Source: Rahnella aceris
GTDB lineage: Bacteria > Pseudomonadota > Gammaproteobacteria > Enterobacterales > Enterobacteriaceae
Assembly: GCF_011684115.1 (NCBI RefSeq)
Contig: NZ_JAADJV010000003.1
Coordinates: 186,001 to 250,000, forward strand
Reading direction: 5' to 3'
DNA length: 64,000 nucleotides
A program made the position numbers and the translations under genes. The notes beneath the pieces are model-generated. The model searched no databases. It had not been told where the DNA came from and worked only from the letters and a program-made list of their open reading frames with translations. The number at the start of each line of letters is the position of its first letter. The stretch's first letter is position 1. Of this stretch, positions 57,783 to 64,000 are shown in pieces.

Positions 57783-57788
57783 ATTATA
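57783..57788 (-). promoter_or_regulatory. -10 box of the ABC-F leader transcript
   Basis: A perfect TATAAT on the minus strand places the transcript start about 34 nt ahead of the leader ATG. The -35 region is weak. Confidence 0.5.
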
Positions 57789-57897
57789 TTGGGGATTATT
57801 GAATTATTCCAGTCAGAGCAACTCGTTAAAACGCATAACGCCATCCCAGCCGTCCACTCATGAGAGGGACGGCGCTGATTTGCGTGTCGTGATGCGA

Positions 57898-59136
57898 TTA
57901 AGCTTCAACGACTTCATTTTCCAGCTTCTGCCTTTTTCGCAGGCCGGGGAACCAGGTCATCCACAATCCGACCACGATCAGCGTGCCGACACCGCCGATG
58001 GCTGCGGCGGGAACTGCGCCAACCCAGGCGGCCAGCAGACCGGATTCAAATTCACCGAGCTGATTCGAGGTGTTTATGAAGATGGAGTTCACGGCGCTGA
58101 CACGACCGCGCATGTCATCCGGTGTATCAAGCTGTACCAGCGCACCGCGGATCACCATGCTGATCATATCGAAACCGCCGAGAGCAAACAGCGCCAGCAT
58201 CGATAACCAGAGCGAAGTGGAAAACGCGAAAACCAGTGTGGCGGCACCGAAACCGGCGACGGCGGCGAACATGATTTTTCCGACATTACGGTTGAGTGCG
58301 CGGTGGCTCAGCCAGAACCCGACGATCAGACCGCCGACCGCCGGTGCGCCACGTAGCAAGCCTAATCCCCACGGACCGGTATGCAGAATGTCGTGAGCGA
58401 AAATGGGTAACAGGGCGGTTGCGCCACCGAGTAAAACCGCGAACAAGTCGAGCGAAATCACGCCCAGCACGTCCGGGCGGGCGCGGATAAAACCAATGCC
58501 TGCGAACAGCGTTTTGAAGGTTGCCGGTACACGATGCGGCTGTGCCTGTTCATAGCGTAAACGGCTGACCATTACGATAGATAACAGATACAGACAGGCG
58601 CACACGGCGTATGCCACACCCGCGCCCGCGACATACAGAAAGCCACCCAGCGCCGGGCCAACCATCGACGCGGCCTGTCCGGAAACGCTGGTGGCGGCCA
58701 TTGCGCGGGCCAGCAAATTCGGTGGCACCAGCGCGGGCAACATCGACTGTAATGAAGGGGCTTCCATCGCTTTGGCAGTCGAAATCACGAAAATCAGTCC
58801 GAGCACGACCACTTCATTGACGTGATGTGTCAGCGTCAGATAAGCCAGCGAGCCAATCGCCACCCATTCGGCGATTTGCCCGAGCAGCACCACGCGGCGG
58901 CGGTCAAACTGATCGGCAACGTGGCCTGCCACCAGCGCAAGCGCGACGGAAGGTAAAAACTGCACCAACCCGATCAGCCCGAGATCAAACGCCCGGCCGG
59001 TGATCGAATAAATCTGCCAGCTCACCACGATGGAAAGCATCTGGAAACCAAAGCTGGACGCTGCACGGGCGATCCAGAAAGCGACAAACGAGCGGTGCCG
59101 TAACAGTGAGTCTGAATTACCGGAAGCAGCAGACAT
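57898..59136 (-). CDS. MFS exporter, EntS-like
   Basis: The 412-residue major-facilitator protein has twelve hydrophobic segments and resembles the EntS (enterobactin exporter)/TetV group: FVAFWIARAASSFGFQMLSI near the start, GHVADQFDRRRVVLLGQIAE between helices 2 and 3, and LDTPDDMRGRVSAVNSIFIN late. The ATG at 59136 with CAGGGA ahead is chosen over the longer frame. No siderophore genes are nearby, so its cargo is open. Confidence 0.85.
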   Translation of the reverse strand: MSAASGNSDSLLRHRSFVAFWIARAASSFGFQMLSIVVSWQIYSITGRAFDLGLIGLVQFLPSVALALVAGHVADQFDRRRVVLLGQIAEWVAIGSLAYLTLTHHVNEVVVLGLIFVISTAKAMEAPSLQSMLPALVPPNLLARAMAATSVSGQAASMVGPALGGFLYVAGAGVAYAVCACLYLLSIVMVSRLRYEQAQPHRVPATFKTLFAGIGFIRARPDVLGVISLDLFAVLLGGATALLPIFAHDILHTGPWGLGLLRGAPAVGGLIVGFWLSHRALNRNVGKIMFAAVAGFGAATLVFAFSTSLWLSMLALFALGGFDMISMVIRGALVQLDTPDDMRGRVSAVNSIFINTSNQLGEFESGLLAAWVGAVPAAAIGGVGTLIVVGLWMTWFPGLRKRQKLENEVVEA

Positions 59137-59274
59137 GACAAATCCCTGAAAAATGAAAGATGCCGTGTCTGTGGTTTTTGAAAACTCGTTAGCCCGGCAA
59201 TTATTGTGAATACAAATTATTAACAAACAATCCGAGTTCTATGTTTATCATAAAAAGTTCAGCAAATCTTCATC

Positions 59275-60198
59275 TCACATTGTGAAGAAACTATGCAGGT
59301 GACGGGCTAAGACTTCCGGTTGTTCCTCCGGAATGAAATGGCCGCTGTGAGGGATGATGATGCCGGTGACATTTTCAGCGAAAGCGCGCAGGGGAACGGC
59401 CATGTCCGGGATCGAACCCTGATCGGCGCTGACCGCCAGTACCGGCATTTTTAATTTTCCGGCACGATTAAGTGTGCGGTTCTGTTCCGCAGATTCAGTA
59501 ACCGAACGATAATACGCCAGCCCGGCGCGCAGGCCGCCGCTTTTGAGGAACACCCGCAGATACTCGCTGATATCGTCATCTGTGAAGGCATCCGGCGCAG
59601 CGGTTTTCCGGCGCAAAAACCAGTCGAGATAGACACGTTCGTTACCGGCGATCAGCGCTTCAGGCAAATCAGGCAATGTGTGGAAGGCAAAATGCCAGGT
59701 TTTCCACGATTTGTCCGGTGTGACCGGCAGCACGTCCGGCAAGGTGATTCCGGGGATCCCCGCATCCAGCAGCGCCAGGTGTTGTACTTCCTCGCCATAC
59801 ATCGCCGCGCAGGGATAAGCGACCCACGCGCCGACGTCATGCGCTGCCAGCGAGTAACGCTTATGCCCGAGAAGCTGCATTAACCCGTGGATTTTCTGCG
59901 CCAGACTTTGTGTGTCGTAACCGGTCTGCGGGCGGTCCGAATCACCCTGACCGGGCAGGTCTGGTGCCACCAGCCAGAAATCCTGTGCCAGCGCGTTCAT
60001 CACATTACGCCATGCGTACCAGGTTTGCGGAAAACCCGCCAGCAACAGCAAGACTTTGCCTTGCGGATTACCGCCGCTGACGTAATGCATCCTCACGCCT
60101 TCGACCGTGGCGTAGCGATGGGTAAAACCGCAAAGGGTGGGGTCAGCCACTGCAAAGGGTTCGGCAGTAACAACAACAGAAGGGGTCACCTCGTTCAT
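59275..60198 (-). CDS. alpha/beta hydrolase, epoxide-hydrolase-like
   Basis: The 307-residue enzyme has the oxyanion motif AGFPQTWYAW (about 54-63) and an acid nucleophile: Asp121 in SLAAHDVGAWVAYP, where esterases have Ser. The base is His287 in HSGHFIPEEQPE. Asp as nucleophile points to epoxide hydrolase or dehalogenase chemistry. The ATG at 60198 has GGAGA seven bases ahead (60204 would be TTG). An inverted repeat shared with the tetR promoter lies at 60222, so this gene is probably repressed by the neighbouring TetR. Confidence 0.85.
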   Translation of the reverse strand: MNEVTPSVVVTAEPFAVADPTLCGFTHRYATVEGVRMHYVSGGNPQGKVLLLLAGFPQTWYAWRNVMNALAQDFWLVAPDLPGQGDSDRPQTGYDTQSLAQKIHGLMQLLGHKRYSLAAHDVGAWVAYPCAAMYGEEVQHLALLDAGIPGITLPDVLPVTPDKSWKTWHFAFHTLPDLPEALIAGNERVYLDWFLRRKTAAPDAFTDDDISEYLRVFLKSGGLRAGLAYYRSVTESAEQNRTLNRAGKLKMPVLAVSADQGSIPDMAVPLRAFAENVTGIIIPHSGHFIPEEQPEVLARHLHSFFTM

Positions 60199-60221
60199 AG
60201 CCAATCTCCGTTATAGTCATG

Positions 60222-60245
60222 TTTAGGAAATAATCATTTCCTAAA
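60222..60245. promoter_or_regulatory. TetR operator upstream of the hydrolase gene
   Basis: TTTAGGAAA-TAATCA-TTTCCTAAA is a perfect 9-bp inverted repeat with a 6-bp spacer, 24 nt before the hydrolase ATG. The core TTAGGAAA-N6-TTTCCTAA is identical to the site at 60869. Confidence 0.85.
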
Positions 60246-60258
60246 TGAGAAAAAATTT

Positions 60259-60861
60259 TTAATCGAGAATTTTAAGCGCCAGTTCCAGCGTGGTTTCGCT
60301 GGCGTGATTGTTTTCGACTTTACCGGCGACACGCATGCCCAAAATAATCCATAACATCAGGGATGACGCGGCCTGCGCATCAATATCCGGGGTGACAGAA
60401 CCGTCTTGCTGGCCCTGTTCAATGAGGGAGGTCAGGAACAATTTATTGCGCATAATAGCCTGACGCACCAGTGCGGCGAGTTCCTCATCCAGCGTGAGTA
60501 ATTCGACGGTGCTGCCGACGACCAGACACCCGCGGCGGCCTTCAATTTCATGAGAAGAACGCAGATAAAAACGCAGCACTTCGGCAATGCGTTCGCGGCC
60601 GGTGGAGATGCGTTCAATTTGCTGGCGTAACTGGGTATTTCGCCGCGAGGTGTAACGTTCAAATACGTTGAGAAACAGGGTCCTTTTATCGCTGAAGGCT
60701 TTGTAAATACTGCCTGCAGTAAGGTTCATGGCCTGACTCAGATCGCTGATGGACGCCGCATGAAAGCCTTTTTCGCGAAATACCGTCATGGCGTTATCCA
60801 GTGCAAGTTCAGTATCGAATTCACGCGGACGACCGCGATCCTTCGGTGAAGGGAATGCCAT
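60259..60861 (-). CDS. TetR-family repressor
   Basis: The 200-residue regulator has HTH ISDLSQAMNLTAGSIYKAFS (about 38-57) and a C-terminal ligand domain typical of the AcrR/TetR_C_11 type (RGCLVVGSTVELLTLDEELA). The ATG at 60861 gives the normal start. Two copies of the same operator (60222 and 60869) flank its gene: one in its own promoter and one in front of the hydrolase. It therefore probably represses both itself and the hydrolase; the SDR gene may also be included. Confidence 0.9.
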   Translation of the reverse strand: MAFPSPKDRGRPREFDTELALDNAMTVFREKGFHAASISDLSQAMNLTAGSIYKAFSDKRTLFLNVFERYTSRRNTQLRQQIERISTGRERIAEVLRFYLRSSHEIEGRRGCLVVGSTVELLTLDEELAALVRQAIMRNKLFLTSLIEQGQQDGSVTPDIDAQAASSLMLWIILGMRVAGKVENNHASETTLELALKILD

Positions 60862-60868
60862 AAAAAAT

Positions 60869-60904
60869 GCCACCATTAGGAAACGTTTATTTCCTAATGG
60901 TGGC
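60869..60904. promoter_or_regulatory. TetR operator in the tetR promoter (36-bp palindrome)
   Basis: GCCACCATTAGGAAA-CGTTTA-TTTCCTAATGGTGGC has perfect 15-bp arms around six bases and lies 7 nt upstream of the regulator's ATG. It covers the likely transcription start. Its core is the same as at 60222. Confidence 0.9.
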
Positions 60905-60949
60905 ATTAACACAAAAACTGATCAAGCCCTTTGTCAGCTCACGTCATAT

Positions 60950-61627
60950 TTACCAGCGCAGTTCACGGCCTGAATATTCAACAAAGTGATGGCCACCTTT
61001 GCCGCGCCAGGCTTCGAACTGATCAACAATGCCGGTGGCGCTTTCGGCCACGGTCAGCGTGGCATTTTCACCGCCCATATCGGTCTGTACCCAGCCCGGA
61101 TGCACGGAAAGCAGCGTCAGTTCTTGTTTTTCAATCTGTGCCTGCAACCCGCGGGTCAGCATATTCAGCGCAGCTTTACTGGCGGAATAAAGCGGATAAG
61201 TTGCCACGTCATTCTCATTGAGACTCGACAGCTCAGAGGTCATCAGCGCCAGCACACCGGTACGGTGGTTCAGGAAAGGCAGTAATTCACTGGCGCAACG
61301 CACAGGGGAAATGGCGTTAGTCAAAAATAGCTGAATAATTTCTTCGTCGCTGGCCTGATGAATATCCTGATGATCCGGACCAAATACGCCTGCATTCACA
61401 AAAATCAGATCAAAATGGCTTTCGGACAGCGCGTCTTTTACCGCTTCCCGCGCTTCGGATTTATTGATGTCCAGTTTTACCCATTCAACAGCCGCCGGTG
61501 TTTTGGCCGGAACGGCATCACGTGTTGTGGCGGTGACCTGCCAGCCGCGTTTTGCGAGTACATCCACCACACCCAAACCGATACCGCGTGATGCGCCGAT
61601 GATCAATGCTTTCTTAGAGTCAGTCAT
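60950..61627 (-). CDS. short-chain dehydrogenase/reductase (SDR)
   Basis: The 225-residue SDR has the cofactor motif GASRGIG (about 11-17), NAG in LIFVNAGVFGP, and the active-site YxxxK in YPLYSASKAALNMLT, preceded by a Ser in MTSELSSLNE. It is a cytoplasmic NAD(P)-dependent oxidoreductase with unknown substrate. The ATG at 61627 has AAAGGA six bases ahead. It lies upstream of tetR in the same direction, separated by the 36-bp operator. Confidence 0.88.
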   Translation of the reverse strand: MTDSKKALIIGASRGIGLGVVDVLAKRGWQVTATTRDAVPAKTPAAVEWVKLDINKSEAREAVKDALSESHFDLIFVNAGVFGPDHQDIHQASDEEIIQLFLTNAISPVRCASELLPFLNHRTGVLALMTSELSSLNENDVATYPLYSASKAALNMLTRGLQAQIEKQELTLLSVHPGWVQTDMGGENATLTVAESATGIVDQFEAWRGKGGHHFVEYSGRELRW

Positions 61628-61633
61628 ATTCAT

Positions 61634-62103
61634 CCTTTTATAATCAAAGCGTTAACGTCAATTTGTTGTTTTCATTTAATGCGCGAAATCTCTTCAGTGT
61701 TACGGGCAGTATGAGTCAGCAAGGCGGCTGCAACAATGGGCTGGAGTCTGATTTTGGCCGCCGGACTGATAGATAACCGGGACGCGCCGTCGGAGCGCCT
61801 GATGATGGACGGGGACTTTATGGACTGCTGAAAGGCGGCTTCAATCACCTGTGAGCCCAGTGACTATGGCGCGATTGTGGTTGAAGGCGTGGTAACGTTC
61901 ATTGTTAACGATGCTGGCAACCAGGTGTTTGATGACACACTGTGCATCATAAAAAGATGCCCGCGACAGGCGGGCAATAAACATCAGTTTTGAAATTTGA
62001 TCGGGTAGAACCAAATAAGCATAGCGGAGTAATAATTATCCAATCAAAAGGATAACAGCCCATAAATAGCTGTGTTCGCTGCATGAGGTCAGTATCGGGA
62101 CGC
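61634..62103. other. gap with a decayed gene and a terminator
   Basis: No intact gene is present. Two pieces read like protein: one at about 61738-61830 (MGWSLILAAGLIDNRDAPSE) and a second in another frame at about 61833-61950 (DYGAIVVEGVVTFIVNDAGN, ending FDDTLCIIK). They look like one gene broken by a frameshift, of a family I do not recognise. Confidence 0.35.
61951..61976 (-). terminator. minus-strand terminator
   Basis: TGCCCGC-CTGTC-GCGGGCA has a perfect 7-bp stem and is followed by TCTTTTTATG on the minus strand. Confidence 0.75.
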
Positions 62104-62215
62104 AAAAAAGCCCTCGCGAACGAAGGCCAGTGAATCATCACTAAATATTTAGTTTTGGAACGAGAGCGATGCTCCCGAAAACATACTAGTCTCTTCCGGG
62201 AATTTGGCTTAATGA
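62104..62215 (-). ncRNA. candidate small RNA with a strong terminator (minus strand)
   Basis: On the minus strand GCCTTCG-TTCG-CGAGGGC (7 bp, one G-U, UUCG tetraloop) is followed by TTTTTT, an excellent terminator at 62104-62127. No protein gene ends here: only an 11-codon frame (MFSGASLSFQN, starting near 62185) lies before it. A second terminator follows about 130 nt on. A short non-coding transcript is therefore likely. The 5' end given here is a guess, and no known sRNA was recognised. Confidence 0.45.
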
Positions 62216-62365
62216 AATGGGTTTAGTAATTAAAGAAAATTCACCGACGTTTTGAGCAATTCAGATGAGAATGGGATGAAATTCATGCATTGCGCAAACT
62301 TTATCCAATTATTTCAGTTATTATGTTAAATCTGATGTTCAGGTTTACTGTTTACTGGAGTAACT

Positions 62366-62566
62366 ATGCAAGGTAAAAATTCGGCTTTTGGAGAAGGGTG
62401 CAGGATGGTAGGCGAATGCTGCTTAATGTTTGCTCAGGCGGGTGAAGACTTTAGCGCGGGACGCATAGTCTTATGCCTTAAGCGCGCGCAGGACGAGGCT
62501 ATAGACACAAATGGCAGACCCAACGTTGCTTTACAGCTCGCGATACGACGGCTTCAGGGCTGGTAA
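62366..62566 (+). CDS. small 66-residue hypothetical protein
   Basis: The ATG at 62366 has CTGGAG eight bases ahead. The peptide (MQGKNSAFGEGCRMVGECCL, ending QLAIRRLQGW) is soluble and Cys-rich at the front, with helix-forming C-terminal half. A terminator-like hairpin follows. No family was recognised; the good ribosome site and terminator make it a plausible gene. Confidence 0.55.
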   Translation: MQGKNSAFGEGCRMVGECCLMFAQAGEDFSAGRIVLCLKRAQDEAIDTNGRPNVALQLAIRRLQGW

Positions 62567-62576
62567 CGTTAAACAT

Positions 62577-62605
62577 AAAAAAACCGCCTGGTGACGGTGC
62601 TTTTT
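62577..62605. terminator. bidirectional weak terminator
   Basis: ACCG-CCTGGTGA-CGGT with TTTTT on the plus side and a run of seven T on the minus side lies between the 66-residue gene and the small membrane protein on the other strand. Confidence 0.45.
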
Positions 62606-62708
62606 CAAATTCTCAAACGAGATACAGCCCTTCTTAACTGAATTGCAGGTGCATCTGAAGTAATAGAGACTTGTCTGCAAAAAACGCCTCACATTTATTG
62701 ATGTTCTT

Positions 62709-62807
62709 TCAGCCGCCAGGCATTGCAGCTCCGCTAACAAAGAACCACACCATAAAACCGACAGCACCTGCCAGTACAATGATTGGCGGTATGAATTTCA
62801 TTTTCAT
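62709..62807 (-). CDS. 32-residue membrane peptide, YoaK-like
   Basis: The frame reads MKMKFIPPIIVLAGAVGFMV and ends WFFVSGAAMPGG. It is one hydrophobic helix with a positively charged start and a Trp-Phe-Phe edge. E. coli YoaK, also 32 residues, has the same layout as I recall it: helix, WFF, then a Gly/Ala/Pro end. The ATG at 62807 has an imperfect AGAGTAACGATAAG site. Single-helix peptides of this type sit in the inner membrane. The function is not known. Confidence 0.65.
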   Translation of the reverse strand: MKMKFIPPIIVLAGAVGFMVWFFVSGAAMPGG

Positions 62808-63182
62808 CTTATCGTTACTCTAATTAGTCAAATTTCCCGACATGGGCGCGCTTCATACCTTAATAAACTCAACCTCGAGGCTGATTGAAATCGCCCATAA
62901 GGAAGAGTGCCATACCATCCTGTACCCGGGAAAAAAGATAATGATAGTTTGGGTGCCAGGAGTGGCATTGCACTTTACAGATCAGGCTTACATCAGTCAT
63001 CCGCATTTTTCCATATATTTTGCAACATCGCATGATTCACGTTTCTATCCCCTGGCATTCCCCCAATCACAATCGGCTATTTGCAGCAAATTTTGTGATT
63101 TACAACAGACTTTCACGTTGCCAGCCTCTCGGTGAATGAGTACCGTTGTTCTTTTGAACGGACCGGCAAAGGTGAATAAAGC
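62808..63182. other. 375-nt gap with nothing recognised
   Basis: A 97-codon frame at 62842-63135 has no ribosome site and no protein-like composition. The region probably holds the promoters of the small membrane peptide and of the DUF3750 gene. Confidence 0.4.
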
Positions 63183-63956
63183 ATGATCGCCATAAAATGG
63201 GTAAGTCTCGGGTTTGTTCTGGTTTTACTGCTGTCTTTCGGATACAGCTACGCGAAAGCGACACAAACACGGACAGAACCTGCAGGCCAGAGCTGGTCAA
63301 CGGCACGACGGACTTCAGCCGGTATTGCGCCGGATCCTGCCAGACTGAAAAGTATCGCTATTATCCAGATTTATGCTGCACCGACTTATGGCTGGCGCGG
63401 GCTGGTGGCGGTGCATCCGTGGATAATTTACAAACGTGAAGGGGAAACAGAGTTCACCCGTTATGACGTGATCAGCTGGGGCAGCACCAACGTGGTACGC
63501 CGCGATTATGCTATTCCAGATGGGTATTGGTTTGGCTCGCAGCCCCGTATACTGGTTGATCACCGCGGCGCGCAGGCGCAGATTATGATCCCCAAAATAG
63601 AAGCAGCGATCAAAAGTTACCCGTATCCGCATACCTATCACGCGTGGCCGGGGCCAAACAGCAATACGTTTATCGCCCACATCGGCCGTGAAGTGCCGGA
63701 TCTGCAGCTTGATCTTCCTTCCAATGCGATCGGCAAAGATTACCGCGGCATTACCAATCCGATCGGTTTACCGCCATCCGGGCGCGGCGTGCAGGTTTCT
63801 TTGCTGGGACTGCTGGGCGTGACGCTGGGTGTGGAAGAGGGCATTGAAGTCAATGTGCTGGGGCTGAACCTGGGCATTGATGTGAAGAATCCGGCGTTGC
63901 GTTTGCCGTTTGTCGGGCGGGTAGGCTTTGATAATCCGGGGAAAGCGGAGCTTTAA
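63183..63956 (+). CDS. DUF3750-family membrane-anchored protein
   Basis: The 257-residue protein has an N-terminal membrane helix (VSLGFVLVLLLSFGYSYA, about 7-24) and a DUF3750 domain with IQIYAAPTYGWRGLVAVHPW, TRYDVISWGSTNVVRRDYAI and AWPGPNSNTFIAHIGREVPD, the best conserved part. The C-terminal third is Leu/Gly-rich (LLGLLGVTLGVEEGIEVNVL). The family has no known activity; a conserved H-x-WPGPNSNTF stretch suggests an enzyme facing the periplasm. AAAGGTG precedes the ATG. Confidence 0.85.
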   Translation: MIAIKWVSLGFVLVLLLSFGYSYAKATQTRTEPAGQSWSTARRTSAGIAPDPARLKSIAIIQIYAAPTYGWRGLVAVHPWIIYKREGETEFTRYDVISWGSTNVVRRDYAIPDGYWFGSQPRILVDHRGAQAQIMIPKIEAAIKSYPYPHTYHAWPGPNSNTFIAHIGREVPDLQLDLPSNAIGKDYRGITNPIGLPPSGRGVQVSLLGLLGVTLGVEEGIEVNVLGLNLGIDVKNPALRLPFVGRVGFDNPGKAEL

Positions 63957-63974
63957 CGATGTCAGTGCGCAACA

Positions 63975-63995
63975 GGCCGGTACGAGGTACCGGCC
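63975..63995 (+). terminator. hairpin after the DUF3750 gene, at the window end
   Basis: GGCCGGTAC-GAG-GTACCGGCC is a perfect 9-bp stem 18 nt after the stop. The window ends before any U-run can be judged. Confidence 0.6.
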
Positions 63996-64000
63996 ATACA

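Noticed and set aside
61947..62141. 64-codon minus-strand frame
   Set aside because: It runs through a clear terminator hairpin and has no ribosome site.
62842..63135. 97-codon frame before the DUF3750 gene
   Set aside because: No Shine-Dalgarno, unlike a real protein in composition, and no family resemblance.

Overview
The window looks like chromosomal DNA of a gamma-proteobacterium of the order Enterobacterales. Many proteins match E. coli gene products recalled from memory: YbhG/F/S/R with CecR, PdxI, MntP, Kup, YbjJ/YbjI, MntR, Mtr and a YoaK-like peptide. The gene mix (complete T6SS, sitABCD next to mntR, several LysR/TetR accessory units) suggests a Yersiniaceae member such as Rahnella, Ewingella or Serratia. 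That placement is inference. No rRNA, tRNA, CRISPR array or prophage was recognised.

Layout. 0-2.9 kb: a GntR regulator, an M20 amidohydrolase and a ProC-like reductase, followed by a short coding-like scrap. 2.96-8.66 kb: the efflux operon cecR-ybhG-ybhF-ybhS-ybhR on the minus strand, with a perfect 20-bp palindrome just upstream of cecR. 8.7-11.35 kb: a patchwork with a LysR fragment, an intact iron alcohol dehydrogenase, a dead IS5-type transposase and the tail of an MscS-type channel. 11.4-18.4 kb: a SnoaL-like protein, two LysR regulators, pdxI, an AT-rich three-gene glycosyltransferase island between two copies of a LysR gene start, and mntP. 18.4-39.4 kb: a complete one-direction type VI secretion cluster (tssB-C-hcp-E-F-G-vgrG-DUF6931-like-PAAR-tssA-J-K-L-M-clpV-vasL) ending in an unrecognised 237-residue protein. 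39.5-47 kb: kup, a repeat-bearing lipoprotein, a beta-lactamase-fold hydrolase, a VOC protein, a ROK regulator and ybjJ-ybjI. 47.1-52.7 kb: two envelope proteins, mntR divergent from sitABCD, and a 59-residue protein. 52.8-57.8 kb: mtr, a long gene-poor AT-rich gap, a pirin, and an ABC-F ATPase preceded by a leader peptide and an attenuator-like terminator. 57.9-61.6 kb: an MFS exporter, then an alpha/beta hydrolase, a TetR regulator and an SDR, with the same inverted repeat in two promoters. 61.6-64 kb: small proteins, a possible sRNA and a DUF3750 protein.

How the genes work together. Manganese is handled at two places: uptake by SitABCD under MntR, and export by MntP. All thirteen core T6SS parts are present, so the machine looks functional, but no classical effector/immunity pair is visible. 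The T6SS leader carries two Fur-like sites, which hints at iron control. The most distinctive regulatory structure is the ABC-F leader. A 27-codon ORF with a very strong Shine-Dalgarno sequence ends inside the first arm of a long terminator stem, as expected for drug-responsive ribosome-mediated attenuation.
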